A stretch of DNA of 64,000 bases. Source: a bacterium M00.F.Ca.ET.205.01.1.1. Lineage in GTDB: Bacteria > Pseudomonadota > Alphaproteobacteria > Rhizobiales > Rhizobiaceae. Where the stretch lies: assembly GCA_004791255.1 (NCBI GenBank), contig SRUQ01000011.1, forward strand, positions 175,487 through 239,486, written 5' to 3'. The notes below the pieces were generated by a model. It was not told where the DNA came from and did not search any database. It was given only the letters and a program-made list of their open reading frames with translations. Shown in pieces: positions 27,541-37,130 of the stretch (position 1 is its first letter; every line of letters starts with the position of its first letter). The position numbers were made by a program, and so were the translations under genes.

Positions 27541-28509
27541 ATGGGAGAAAGTCCAGACGACCGTCATGCTGACCGCATCCAGGCGGCGATCGCCTCGGAC
27601 GCTGCAGCGAAGTCCGCGCTGGTTGCCTCATGGCGACGGTCTTCCAATTTGCATCGGCTCGATCCAGCTGACTGCAGCCCTCCACATTATCTGACGGAGG
27701 CCGAACTGTGGCAGGCCCGGCAACGCATCGAACCGCTCGTCCGAGCCGCCCAATCAAGCCTCGATCGTCTCTATCTTGCGGTGGGCGGCGTCGGATGCTG
27801 TGTCCTGCTCGCCGATCGTGACGGCGTGCCGGTCGAACGGCGCGGCGCGCCTGTCGATGACGAGACGTTTCATTCCTGGGGTTTGTGGACCGGCTCCGTC
27901 TGGAATGAGGAACGCCAGGGCACCAACGGGATCGGCACCTGTCTGGTCGAACGGCGCGCGCTGACAATTCACCGCGACCAGCATTTCCACACGCGCAACA
28001 CGCTCCTCAGTTGCACCACCGCTCCGATCCACGATCATGAGGGGAGCCTTATAGCCGCGCTTGACGTATCATCGTGCCGGGCTGATCTGACTGAAGGCTT
28101 TGCCAATCTCATTTCGATGGCCGTGGTCGACGCGGTGCGTCGGATTGAAAGTGAAAATTTCAAGATGGCATTCCCAAAGGCGCGAATTCTGCTCGCCCCA
28201 GTGACCGACAAAGGCTCCGGCGCGCTGATCGCCGTTGATGCGGACGATCTCGTGATCGGCGCAACCCGTTCGGCCCGGCTGGCGCTTGGAATTACCCAGG
28301 AGTGTCTCGACAAACCGATGCCCGCCGCAGATCTGCTCGGCTGGGCTGAGAGTGGCTCAAAAGTTCTCGCCGAGGCAGAGCGCGGGGTTCTGCAGCGAGC
28401 ACTGGCACGGGCAGACGGGAATGTCTCGGCAGCGGCTCAGGCGCTTGGCATCAGCCGCGCGACGCTTCACCGCAAGCTCAACCGCCTCGATGTCCACCGG
28501 TCTCACTGA
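27541..28509 (+). CDS. GAF/Fis-type regulator (AcoR-like, without AAA+ domain)
   Basis: Regulator of 322 residues. Residues about 40-205 form an AcoR-type sensory region with GAF domain (WNEERQGTNGIGTCLVERRALTIHRDQHFH and DHEGSLIAALDVSS). The C-terminus is a Fis-type HTH (ADGNVSAAAQALGISRATLHRKLNRL). The central sigma-54 AAA+ domain of full AcoR proteins is missing, so it cannot remodel sigma-54 polymerase on its own. It lies upstream of an aldehyde dehydrogenase gene with palindromes between them and is the likely regulator of that gene. Confidence 0.85.
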   Translation: MGESPDDRHADRIQAAIASDAAAKSALVASWRRSSNLHRLDPADCSPPHYLTEAELWQARQRIEPLVRAAQSSLDRLYLAVGGVGCCVLLADRDGVPVERRGAPVDDETFHSWGLWTGSVWNEERQGTNGIGTCLVERRALTIHRDQHFHTRNTLLSCTTAPIHDHEGSLIAALDVSSCRADLTEGFANLISMAVVDAVRRIESENFKMAFPKARILLAPVTDKGSGALIAVDADDLVIGATRSARLALGITQECLDKPMPAADLLGWAESGSKVLAEAERGVLQRALARADGNVSAAAQALGISRATLHRKLNRLDVHRSH

Positions 28510-28528
28510 GCTCCCAAGCTCTCATGAC

Positions 28529-28546
28529 TGTCGCAAATCTGCGACA
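28529..28546. promoter_or_regulatory. Operator-like palindrome upstream of the aldehyde dehydrogenase
   Basis: TGTCGCA-AATC-TGCGACA is a perfect 7-bp inverted repeat, resembling the TGTCGC/GCGACA sites bound by AcoR-type Fis-family activators. It lies 109 nt before the aldehyde dehydrogenase start. Confidence 0.7.
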
Positions 28547-28616
28547 CATCGAGCCTGAGCGCGGTGACCGGTGCGATGACAACCACGGACGGAAATCGCA
28601 AGTCTCTCCTCCTAAG

Positions 28617-28633
28617 CGTCGCATCCCGCGACG
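28617..28633. promoter_or_regulatory. Second GTCGC/GCGAC palindrome
   Basis: CGTCGC-ATCCC-GCGACG has 6-bp arms with the same GTCGC/GCGAC core as the palindrome at 28529. It lies 22 nt before the aldehyde dehydrogenase start and may be a second binding site close to the promoter. Confidence 0.5.
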
Positions 28634-28654
28634 TCAGCTTTGGGAGGAAGACAC

Positions 28655-30172
<1,518 letters not shown>

Positions 30173-30233
30173 TCGCTGGTTCATAGGCGCGGCTCTGGCG
30201 GGCCGCGCCTATGAGTGGAAATGGGGAAAGCCT

Positions 30234-30578
30234 GTGCAAGAGAAGGTCACCGCAACGACAGCAGCGCTTGAACTGATCGCGGAGATCGTTGCCGAGCACG
30301 GTCCAGTGCTGTTCCATCAATCCGGCGGCTGCTGCGACGGCTCTTCGCCGATGTGCTATCCGCGCGCCGACTTCATCGTTGGCGATCAGGATGTGTTGCT
30401 CGGGCACATCGGCGGTGCTCCGTTCTACATCGGAGCATCACAGTTCGAGGCCTGGAAGCATACCGATCTCGTCATCGACGTGGTGCCAGGCCGCGGCGGC
30501 ATGTTCTCGCTCGACAACGGGCGGGAGAAGCGATTCCTGACGCGGTCGACGATCTGCGTCGTCCAGGTGAGGATGTAG
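30234..30578 (+). CDS. DUF779 domain protein
   Basis: Protein of 114 residues with the DUF779 signature (FHQSGGCCDGSSPMCYP, then GRGGMFSLDNGREKRFLTRS). The two adjacent cysteines and histidine suggest metal or redox chemistry, but the function is unknown. It starts with GTG 30234, 61 nt after the aldehyde dehydrogenase, and is presumably in one operon with it; this pairing recurs in many bacteria. Confidence 0.9.
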   Translation: MQEKVTATTAALELIAEIVAEHGPVLFHQSGGCCDGSSPMCYPRADFIVGDQDVLLGHIGGAPFYIGASQFEAWKHTDLVIDVVPGRGGMFSLDNGREKRFLTRSTICVVQVRM

Positions 30579-30610
30579 GCCCTCCCATTCGACTTTCGCG
30601 CATGGTCCAT

Positions 30611-30675
30611 CTGATTGCAGTAAGACCGCATCGGACCGTTCAGGACCGGCGAGCATTTCTGACCGCGGCCGATGC
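30611..30675. repeat. Imperfect direct repeat, second copy
   Basis: About 65 bp resembling 27283-27347, including an identical 17-bp core GGCGAGCATTTCTGACC. Together the copies bracket the regulator / aldehyde dehydrogenase / DUF779 block. The identity outside the core is imperfect, with small gaps. Confidence 0.55.
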
Positions 30676-32025
30676 TCAGACCGCGACTGAATGCCTGGCC
30701 TTGGCGGTTTCGAAATATTTGTCGAACTTCGCGGCGACGCTTCTGACAAAGGGGCGGCTTTCCAGCGGCACGACGAAGTAATCACCGTGAAGTTCAAGCA
30801 ACCGGGCAGGATCTAGAAGGGCGATGGAACTTGCTTTGCCGAGGAGCCCTCGACCGGGTTCGCCAAAGCGCTCAACCAAGTCGATCGCCGAAAAGCCGAA
30901 ATCGCACATCAGCCGCTCGATGACCCAGCCGCGAGCGCGATCGTCGGTGGAAAGAGCGATCCCGCGGACCAAAGCCAACCCACCGTCAGCCACCATGCGG
31001 CCATACCCGGCGGTCGATGGCATATTCTGTGCATAGCCTTGGCGAAACTGGCTGATGGACGACGGGCCAAGGCCGATCAAGGTTTCGCAGCGATCCTCCG
31101 TGTAGCCCTGAAAATTCCGATGCAAAGTCCCGGAGTGCGCGGCCAGCGCCAGCGCATCGTTCGGTTTGGCGAAATGGTCGAGCCCTATTGCTTCATATCC
31201 CTGGTCGAGGATGGCGCGTGCTGCCAGTTGCGATTGGGCAAACCGCTCCTCCGGGCCTGGCAACCAGGCCTCGTCGATCATGGTCTGATGTTTCTTGAAC
31301 CAGGGCACATGGGCGTAGCCGAAAAGCGCGATCCGGTCGGGCTCCAGCGTCAGCGCCTGGATGACCGTGGACAAGACGCTCTCCCTGGTCTGGTGCGGCA
31401 AGCCGTAGAGCAGGTCCAGGTTGACCGATTCGACACCGCGCGAACGAACGCCGTCGACAACCGCTTTGGTCTGCAAGAAGGTCTGCTCGCGATTGATGGC
31501 CTTCTGCACTTTCGGATCGAAATCCTGGACGCCGAGGCTCGCCCTTGTCATGCCGATTTCGGCAAGCGCGTCGAGGCGGGCTTCGTCCATATCGTTGGGT
31601 TCGATTTCGACGCTGATCTTGGCGTCGGCAAGAAACGCGAAGCTGTTGCGCAGGACTGTTCCCAACGCCACCATATCCTGCGGTTTAAGCATCGTCGGCG
31701 AACCGCCGCCGAAATGGACGGCACGCACGCGGCCCTTGCCTTCAACAAGACGGGCGACCGTAGAGATCTCCGCATGCAGCGAGCGGAGAAAGGCCGTCAC
31801 CGGCTCGTAGTGGCGTGTCTGCTTGGTATGGCACGCACAGAACCAGCATAGCTTGTCGCAATAGGGGATGTGCAGATAGAGCGAAATCTCGTCGCCCTTA
31901 TTGAGCGACTGCAGCCAGCCGCGACAAACATCGGCATCAACGCCTGAATGAAAATGCGGCGCCGTTGGGTAACTCGTGTACCGCGGCACGTTCTCACCAA
32001 GTCTGGCAACGAGTTCTGGCCGCAT
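30676..32025 (-). CDS. hemN: Oxygen-independent coproporphyrinogen III oxidase
   Basis: Radical-SAM enzyme of 449 residues that converts coproporphyrinogen III to protoporphyrinogen IX without oxygen, so haem can be made under microaerobiosis. The CxxxCxxC cluster is in PYCDKLCWFC and is followed by the N-terminal SAM motif FGGGSPTML; the family start RYTSYPTAPHFH is present. ATG 32025 is chosen over 32127 because the longer reading would run through the FixK/FNR box at 32084-32097, which then sits 58 nt upstream of the start. Confidence 0.95.
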   Translation of the reverse strand: MRPELVARLGENVPRYTSYPTAPHFHSGVDADVCRGWLQSLNKGDEISLYLHIPYCDKLCWFCACHTKQTRHYEPVTAFLRSLHAEISTVARLVEGKGRVRAVHFGGGSPTMLKPQDMVALGTVLRNSFAFLADAKISVEIEPNDMDEARLDALAEIGMTRASLGVQDFDPKVQKAINREQTFLQTKAVVDGVRSRGVESVNLDLLYGLPHQTRESVLSTVIQALTLEPDRIALFGYAHVPWFKKHQTMIDEAWLPGPEERFAQSQLAARAILDQGYEAIGLDHFAKPNDALALAAHSGTLHRNFQGYTEDRCETLIGLGPSSISQFRQGYAQNMPSTAGYGRMVADGGLALVRGIALSTDDRARGWVIERLMCDFGFSAIDLVERFGEPGRGLLGKASSIALLDPARLLELHGDYFVVPLESRPFVRSVAAKFDKYFETAKARHSVAV

Positions 32026-32083
32026 GTCGCTATCAACTCCGAGCTGTGTCGCTCGAAATTGCTCATAAGGGGCAACAGCCGCC

Positions 32084-32097
32084 TTGATTTCGGTCAA
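32084..32097. promoter_or_regulatory. FixK/FNR box (hemN / fnrN)
   Basis: TTGAT-TTCG-GTCAA differs from the anaerobox consensus TTGAT-N4-ATCAA at one base. It lies between divergent hemN (58 nt) and fnrN (89 nt) and can serve either or both, including autoregulation by FnrN. Confidence 0.85.
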
Positions 32098-32186
32098 TGC
32101 CCATCGGCTGCGGACAAACTGCCGCAAGGCTTTTTCTTCGCCCGATGCTATATCCTACGGGGACTTTGGTTCCTCGGACGACCACG

Positions 32187-32915
32187 ATGACAGTGCGTCA
32201 GGATGTACACAGCGCCAGCATACCCGTGCTTTGCCAATCATGCGAAGCGCGGCACCGTGGTGTCTGCGGTGCGCTCGATCCCGACCAATTGGTGAGCCTC
32301 GCCAAGACCTCGTCGAGGCGTTTCGTTGAAACGGGCGCGGAATTGATTGGCGACGCCGAGGCTGTCGACAGCTATTCGAACGTGCTGTCCGGCGTAGTCA
32401 AGCTGACAAAGAGCCTTTCTGACGGGCGCCAACAGATTGTCGGGCTTCAATTTGCGCCCGATTTTCTGGGAAGGCCCTTCAAGGTCGAAAGCGCGATCAA
32501 CGCCGAAGCCGCAACCGCGGTTTCCTTGTGCTCGTTTCCAAAGGCCGCCATCGAACGGATGATGAAGGAATCGCCGGGGCTGGAGCATCGTCTCTTCAAG
32601 CAGACGCTGAAGGAACTCGATGACGCCCGCGACTGGATGGTGACGCTGGGCCGCAAGAGTGCTTCGGAAAAAGTGGCGAGCTTTCTTCTCATGATCGCCA
32701 GAAACATCGACCCCGCGCTTGACCCGGCTGCCCAGTCGACAAGTTTCGACCTGCCTTTGACTCGCGCTGACATCGCCGATTTCCTCGGGCTGACTATAGA
32801 AACCGTCAGCCGCCAGTTGACCAGGCTGCGATCGGACGGCGTGATCCGGATCGAGAATAACAGGCATGTAACAGTCGATAGTTTAAATCGGCTGCAGCGC
32901 CGCTCCGGCGCTTAG
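32187..32915 (+). CDS. fnrN: Oxygen-sensing FNR-type regulator FnrN
   Basis: Crp/Fnr regulator of 242 residues. The N-terminal cysteines C16, C19 and C27 (CQSCEARHRGVC), together with a later Cys in VSLCSFP, match the four [4Fe-4S] ligands of FNR, so it should sense oxygen directly rather than act like FixK. The recognition helix ETVSRQLTRLR has the E-x-x-S-R pattern for TTGAT half-sites. ATG 32187 gives the usual FnrN N-terminus; the longer reading from 32097 would start inside the anaerobox. Confidence 0.93.
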   Translation: MTVRQDVHSASIPVLCQSCEARHRGVCGALDPDQLVSLAKTSSRRFVETGAELIGDAEAVDSYSNVLSGVVKLTKSLSDGRQQIVGLQFAPDFLGRPFKVESAINAEAATAVSLCSFPKAAIERMMKESPGLEHRLFKQTLKELDDARDWMVTLGRKSASEKVASFLLMIARNIDPALDPAAQSTSFDLPLTRADIADFLGLTIETVSRQLTRLRSDGVIRIENNRHVTVDSLNRLQRRSGA

Positions 32916-32917
32916 AA

Positions 32918-33424
32918 TCAATCAACGAATCCGATCATCGGCAAGACGTGTTCGCGCTCAAAGGCGATGTGCCGGCGCAGGCTTTCGAAGAAGCCGCGCA
33001 ACATGAATCCAACGGCTTCGGCGTTGTCGATCGTTTTGCCGTGGCCGATCGCAAGCAGAATCTCGGTGACCTCACCGGCAAAGCATTCATCTTCCGCATG
33101 TTCAGCCCGCAGTCGCCGGGTTGAGGCAAGGTTCGCATTGCTGCCGACCACCTCCTCGTAGGCGGGGAAGATGACCGTCTCTTCGTATCGATGAATGTCG
33201 CGCAGCAGCGGAATGATCGCGTTGGCCGTGCCAAGGCACTTCAGACGATCAACGCTGGGCAAGGCATCTGCAATTCTCTCCAAAGCATCGCAGAGCTGCA
33301 GCTTTTCCCAGTGCGCGCGTTTCATCACCGCCGCCGGGACCGCTTCTCTGGATCGATCAGCTGGTGCGGGACTTCCATCGCCTGCTTGGAACAGCGACGA
33401 TCCCTGCCCTTTCTTACGGCTCAA
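32918..33424 (-). CDS. Hemerythrin-domain protein
   Basis: Protein of about 168 residues with the all-alpha hemerythrin fold: His in KRAHWEKLQLCDALE, H-x3-E in DIHRYEETVIFPAYE, His in LRAEHAEDE, and the C-terminal RRHIAFEREHVLPMI. A non-haem diiron site that binds O2 or NO is expected. The start is uncertain: TTG 33424 has a GGAG 8 nt upstream and puts the anaerobox 33480-33493 at -56, while ATG 33325 would leave little before the first ligand. It converges with fnrN (2-nt gap). Confidence 0.8.
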   Translation of the reverse strand: MSRKKGQGSSLFQAGDGSPAPADRSREAVPAAVMKRAHWEKLQLCDALERIADALPSVDRLKCLGTANAIIPLLRDIHRYEETVIFPAYEEVVGSNANLASTRRLRAEHAEDECFAGEVTEILLAIGHGKTIDNAEAVGFMLRGFFESLRRHIAFEREHVLPMIGFVD

Positions 33425-33479
33425 AGGCGATCTCCAGTCATTTGCAAACCAACGCTGCCCAATCCGAGAGCACTGAGCT

Positions 33480-33493
33480 TTGACATGGATCAA
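33480..33493. promoter_or_regulatory. FixK/FNR box (ccoN / hemerythrin)
   Basis: TTGAC-ATGG-ATCAA, one mismatch from consensus, 79 nt before the ccoN start and 55 nt before the proposed hemerythrin start on the other strand. It can drive the ccoNOQP operon under low oxygen. Confidence 0.88.
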
Positions 33494-33572
33494 GGCGGCG
33501 ACAACGCGACTGCTGAATTGGTGTCTAGCGGATTAGCGTCCGCGCATCGGAATCCGACGTCGGGGAAATCTC

Positions 33573-35183
33573 ATGAAGTTCGGCACACCAATCTTCGCTT
33601 TGGGCCTCTTCACATTTGCGGCGCTGGTGGCCGCCGGCTTCGGCGTGGACGAGCCATTCCGGCAGCATATGTGGGTGCTGTTTTTCGTGCTGCTCGGTTT
33701 TGTCGCCATCCTGATCCGCAACACGAGCTTCGAAGCCACCGCTCCAATCGATCCATCCGCCTACATGGATGGCCCAATCCGCTACGGCGCCATCGCCACC
33801 ATGTTCTGGGGTGTCGTCGGCATGCTTGTCGGCGTGGTCATTGCGCTGCAGCTCGCCTACCCCGATCTCAACATCCAGCCCTGGTTCAATTTCGGCCGGC
33901 TGCGGCCGCTGCATACGTCCGGCGTTGTCTTTGCTTTCGGCGGCAACGCGCTGCTTTGCACGTCGCTGTATGTCGTACAACGCACCTGCCGCGCCCGCCT
34001 TTTCGGCGGCGATCTCGGCTGGTTCGTCTTCTGGGGCTACCAGCTCTTCATCGTCATGGCCGCGACTGGCTACCTGCTCGGTATCACCGAGAGCCGCGAA
34101 TATGCGGAACCTGAATGGTATGTCGACATCTGGCTGACCATCGTCTGGGTCGCTTATCTCATCCTGTTCCTCGGCACGATCCTGAAGCGCAAGGAACCGC
34201 ATATCTATGTCGCCAACTGGTTTTACCTATCCTTCATCGTGACCATCGCGATGCTGCATGTGGTCAACAACCTGTCGATGCCGGCCTCGTTCCTGGGCTC
34301 CAAGAGCTACTCTGCGTTTTCCGGGGTCCAGGACGCCCTGACGCAATGGTGGTACGGCCACAATGCCGTCGGCTTCTTCCTCACGGCCGGCTTCCTCGGC
34401 ATGATGTATTATTTCGTTCCCAAGCAGGCGAACCGGCCGGTCTATTCGTACCGGCTGTCGATCATCCACTTCTGGGCAATCATCTTCCTCTATATCTGGG
34501 CCGGGCCGCATCACCTGCATTACACCGCCCTGCCCGATTGGGCGCAGACGCTCGGCATGGTGTTTTCGATCATGCTGTGGATGCCGTCCTGGGGCGGCAT
34601 GATCAACGGCCTGATGACGTTGTCGGGCGCGTGGGATAAGCTCCGCACCGATCCGATCATCCGCATGATGGTGATGGCCATCGCCTTTTACGGCATGTCG
34701 ACCTTCGAGGGGCCGATGATGTCGATCAAGACGGTCAACTCGCTGTCGCACTATACCGACTGGACTATCGGCCATGTCCATTCCGGTGCGCTCGGCTGGG
34801 TTGGCATGATTTCGTTCGGCGCGATCTACTACATGGTGCCGAAGCTCTGGAACCGTCAACGGCTCTACTCGCTTAGGCTCGTCACCTGGCACTTCTGGCT
34901 GGCGACACTCGGGATCGTCGTCTACGCCGCTGTGATGTGGGTGTCCGGCATCATGCAGGGCCTGATGTGGCGCGAATACGACGAGCAGGGCTTCCTGGTC
35001 TACTCCTTCGCCGAAACCGTCGCCGCCATGCACCCATACTATGTCATGCGCGCCATCGGCGGAGCCATGTATCTCTCCGGCGCCCTGCTCATGGCTTGGA
35101 ACATCACCATGACCATCCTCGGATACCAGCGCGAGGAGGAGCCGATGCCCGGCTCGGTTCCCGCCCCTCAGCCTGCCGAATAA
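33573..35183 (+). CDS. ccoN: cbb3-type cytochrome c oxidase subunit I
   Basis: Catalytic subunit (FixN) of the high-affinity cbb3 terminal oxidase, 536 residues with about twelve transmembrane helices. The haem b and b3-CuB histidines are recognisable in HTSGVVFAFGG, WWYGHNAVGFF, WAGPHHLHYT and IGHVHSGALGW. It enables respiration at nanomolar O2, as in bacteroids. It is the first gene of ccoNOQP, behind an anaerobox. Confidence 0.98.
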   Translation: MKFGTPIFALGLFTFAALVAAGFGVDEPFRQHMWVLFFVLLGFVAILIRNTSFEATAPIDPSAYMDGPIRYGAIATMFWGVVGMLVGVVIALQLAYPDLNIQPWFNFGRLRPLHTSGVVFAFGGNALLCTSLYVVQRTCRARLFGGDLGWFVFWGYQLFIVMAATGYLLGITESREYAEPEWYVDIWLTIVWVAYLILFLGTILKRKEPHIYVANWFYLSFIVTIAMLHVVNNLSMPASFLGSKSYSAFSGVQDALTQWWYGHNAVGFFLTAGFLGMMYYFVPKQANRPVYSYRLSIIHFWAIIFLYIWAGPHHLHYTALPDWAQTLGMVFSIMLWMPSWGGMINGLMTLSGAWDKLRTDPIIRMMVMAIAFYGMSTFEGPMMSIKTVNSLSHYTDWTIGHVHSGALGWVGMISFGAIYYMVPKLWNRQRLYSLRLVTWHFWLATLGIVVYAAVMWVSGIMQGLMWREYDEQGFLVYSFAETVAAMHPYYVMRAIGGAMYLSGALLMAWNITMTILGYQREEEPMPGSVPAPQPAE

Positions 35184-35194
35184 GGAGCCAGACA

Positions 35195-35926
35195 ATGGGC
35201 TTGATGGACAGACACGCAATCATCGAGAAGAACGCCACGCTTCTTCTCATTGGCTCGCTTCTCGTGGTGACCGTCGGCGGCATCGTCGAGATCGCACCGC
35301 TCTTCTATCTCGACAACACGATCGAGAAGGTGGAAGGCATGCGCCCCTACTCGCCGCTCGAACTTGCCGGGCGCAACATCTACGTGCGCGAGGGCTGCTA
35401 CCTCTGCCACAGCCAGATGATCAGGCCGTTCCGCGACGAAGTCGAGCGCTACGGTCATTACAGCCTGGCTGCCGAGTCGATGTACGATCATCCTTTCCAG
35501 TGGGGATCGAAGCGCACGGGGCCGGATCTCGCCCGGGTCGGCGACCGCTACTCGAACCTATGGCATGTCGAACACCTCACGGATCCGCGTTCGGTGGTGC
35601 CGGAGTCGATCATGCCCAGCTACGCGTTCCTGAAAGACACGCCGATCGAGGTGAAGGATTTCTCGACGCATCTGGTCGCCAACAGGCGTGTCGGCGTCCC
35701 CTACAACGACGACATGATCGCGCATGCCAATGCCGATTTGATGGTGCAGGCCGACCCCAACGCCGACACATCCGGCCTCGAGAAGCGCTACCCGAAAGCC
35801 AAGATCGGCGACTTCGATGGTAATCCGCAACAGGTCACCGAAATGGATGCTCTCGTCGCCTATCTGCAGATGCTCGGCACGCTGGTCGATTTCAAGCACT
35901 ATGACGAAGCCGCCGGCTACCGCTGA
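35195..35926 (+). CDS. ccoO: cbb3-type oxidase mono-haem subunit
   Basis: FixO, 243 residues: one N-terminal transmembrane anchor (NATLLLIGSLLVVTVGGIVE) and a periplasmic cytochrome c domain with CxxCH in REGCYLCHSQMIRPF and a distal Met region (ESIMPSYAFL). It passes electrons to CcoN. ATG 35195 follows AAGGAG; longer in-frame readings overlap ccoN and are not real. Confidence 0.97.
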   Translation: MGLMDRHAIIEKNATLLLIGSLLVVTVGGIVEIAPLFYLDNTIEKVEGMRPYSPLELAGRNIYVREGCYLCHSQMIRPFRDEVERYGHYSLAAESMYDHPFQWGSKRTGPDLARVGDRYSNLWHVEHLTDPRSVVPESIMPSYAFLKDTPIEVKDFSTHLVANRRVGVPYNDDMIAHANADLMVQADPNADTSGLEKRYPKAKIGDFDGNPQQVTEMDALVAYLQMLGTLVDFKHYDEAAGYR

Positions 35927-35938
35927 GGAGTTTTATCC

Positions 35939-36088
35939 ATGGATTACAATTTGATGCGAGAATTCGCCGACAGCTGGGGCCTTGTTGCAATGGCGCTGTT
36001 CTTTGTCGGCGCAATTGCCTTCGCGCTCCGCCCCGGCAGCCGCAAGCTGGCCGACGAAGCTGCCCGGATACCCCTTGAGGACGAGTGA
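35939..36088 (+). CDS. ccoQ: cbb3-type oxidase small subunit CcoQ
   Basis: FixQ, 49 residues with a single transmembrane helix (GLVAMALFFVGAIAFAL) and a charged cytoplasmic tail. It stabilises the oxidase. It begins MDYNLMREFADSW, the family N-terminus, 12 nt after ccoO and 2 nt before ccoP. Confidence 0.95.
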   Translation: MDYNLMREFADSWGLVAMALFFVGAIAFALRPGSRKLADEAARIPLEDE

Positions 36089-36090
36089 TC

Positions 36091-36954
36091 ATGAGCGACG
36101 AGCACATCGATGAAATCTCCGGCGTCTCGACCACCGGCCACGAGTGGGATGGCATCCGGGAGCTGAACAACCCGCTTCCGCGCTGGTGGGTCGTAACGTT
36201 CTACATCACCATCGTCTGGGCGATCGGCTACACCATCGCGTATCCGGCATGGCCGCTGCTGCACTCGGCGACGAAGGGTGTGCTCGGCTATTCCAGCCGC
36301 AGCGAGGTCAAGAGCGAGCTGACCGCGGCTGAAGCCGCCAAGGGCAAATATGTCGCTGCGGTAGAGTCCAAGGGCGTCTCGGAGATTGCCGCGGACGATG
36401 CCTTGCGCGAATTCGCAGTCGCTGCCGGTGGCGCCGCATTCAAGGTCAACTGCGTGCAATGTCACGGCTCCGGTGCCCAGGGCTCCAAGGGCTTTCCCAA
36501 TCTCAACGACGACGACTGGCTGTGGGGCGGCAAGGCCGAGCAGATCCAGCAGACGATCACGCATGGTATCCGCTTCGCGTCCGATCCGGAAACGCGCCTG
36601 TCGGAAATGCCTGCCTTTGGCGACATCATAACCGCTGACCAGATCACTCAGGTCAGCGCCTACGTTGCCAGCCTTTCCGGCAAGATCCAGGACGCAAGCC
36701 TGATCGAGCCTGGCGCCAAGGTGTTTGCCGAAAATTGCGTCGCTTGTCACGGTGACAACGCAAAAGGCAACAGAGAACTCGGCGCTCCCGATCTGACCGA
36801 TGCCATTTGGCTCTACGGGTCCGGCGAGGCAGCCATCGCCGCCCAGGTCCGCGCGCCGAAACAAGGCGTCATGCCGGCCTGGGGCGGGCGCCTGGGCGAG
36901 ACCAAAGTCAAGGAACTGGCGGTCTACGTTCATTCGCTTGGCGGCGGAGAATAG
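36091..36954 (+). CDS. ccoP: cbb3-type oxidase di-haem subunit
   Basis: FixP, 287 residues: N-terminal cytoplasmic part, one transmembrane helix (about 30-50), and two cytochrome c domains with CxxCH motifs CVQCHGS and CVACHGD and their Met ligands in LSEMPAFGD and QGVMPAWGG. It is the entry point of electrons from cytochrome c or a cupredoxin. ATG 36091 is preferred to the overlapping GTG 36085. Confidence 0.97.
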   Translation: MSDEHIDEISGVSTTGHEWDGIRELNNPLPRWWVVTFYITIVWAIGYTIAYPAWPLLHSATKGVLGYSSRSEVKSELTAAEAAKGKYVAAVESKGVSEIAADDALREFAVAAGGAAFKVNCVQCHGSGAQGSKGFPNLNDDDWLWGGKAEQIQQTITHGIRFASDPETRLSEMPAFGDIITADQITQVSAYVASLSGKIQDASLIEPGAKVFAENCVACHGDNAKGNRELGAPDLTDAIWLYGSGEAAIAAQVRAPKQGVMPAWGGRLGETKVKELAVYVHSLGGGE

Positions 36955-36992
36955 GAAGCGGGGGCCTATTCTCTCCCTTCACCGCCCAGCGA

Positions 36993-37017
36993 CGAGGCCC
37001 GGCTTTGCCGAGCCTCG
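36993..37017 (+). terminator. Hairpin after ccoP
   Basis: CGAGGC (36993-36998) pairs with GCCTCG (37012-37017) around an inner CGGC/GCCG stem, 39 nt after the ccoP stop. There is only a weak T-run, so termination between the ccoNOQP and ccoGHIS operons is likely but not certain. Confidence 0.5.
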
Positions 37018-37041
37018 CCTTTGCCATTCCAGCAATCCGGT

Positions 37042-37055
37042 TTGACTTGCATCAA
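37042..37055 (+). promoter_or_regulatory. FixK/FNR box (ccoGHIS)
   Basis: TTGAC-TTGC-ATCAA, one mismatch from consensus, 76 nt before ccoG. It gives the assembly operon its own low-oxygen promoter. Confidence 0.86.
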
Positions 37056-37130
37056 CGCGCCTGGCCCTGCCCTGCGGCAAGACTTCCCTACGCTGGCAGC
37101 CCAGGCATGGGCAGATTGCCGGCCGCGTAA

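Noticed and set aside
28547..28654. Sigma-54 promoter for the aldehyde dehydrogenase
   Set aside because: No GG-N10-GC pair of acceptable quality was found, and the local regulator lacks the AAA+ domain.
30353..30781. Plus-strand frame across DUF779 and the hemN end
   Set aside because: Out of frame with DUF779 and antisense to hemN; no similarity to anything; it also runs through a repeat.
33191..34114. Plus-strand frame overlapping ccoN
   Set aside because: Different frame from ccoN and antisense to the hemerythrin gene in its first part; shadow frame.
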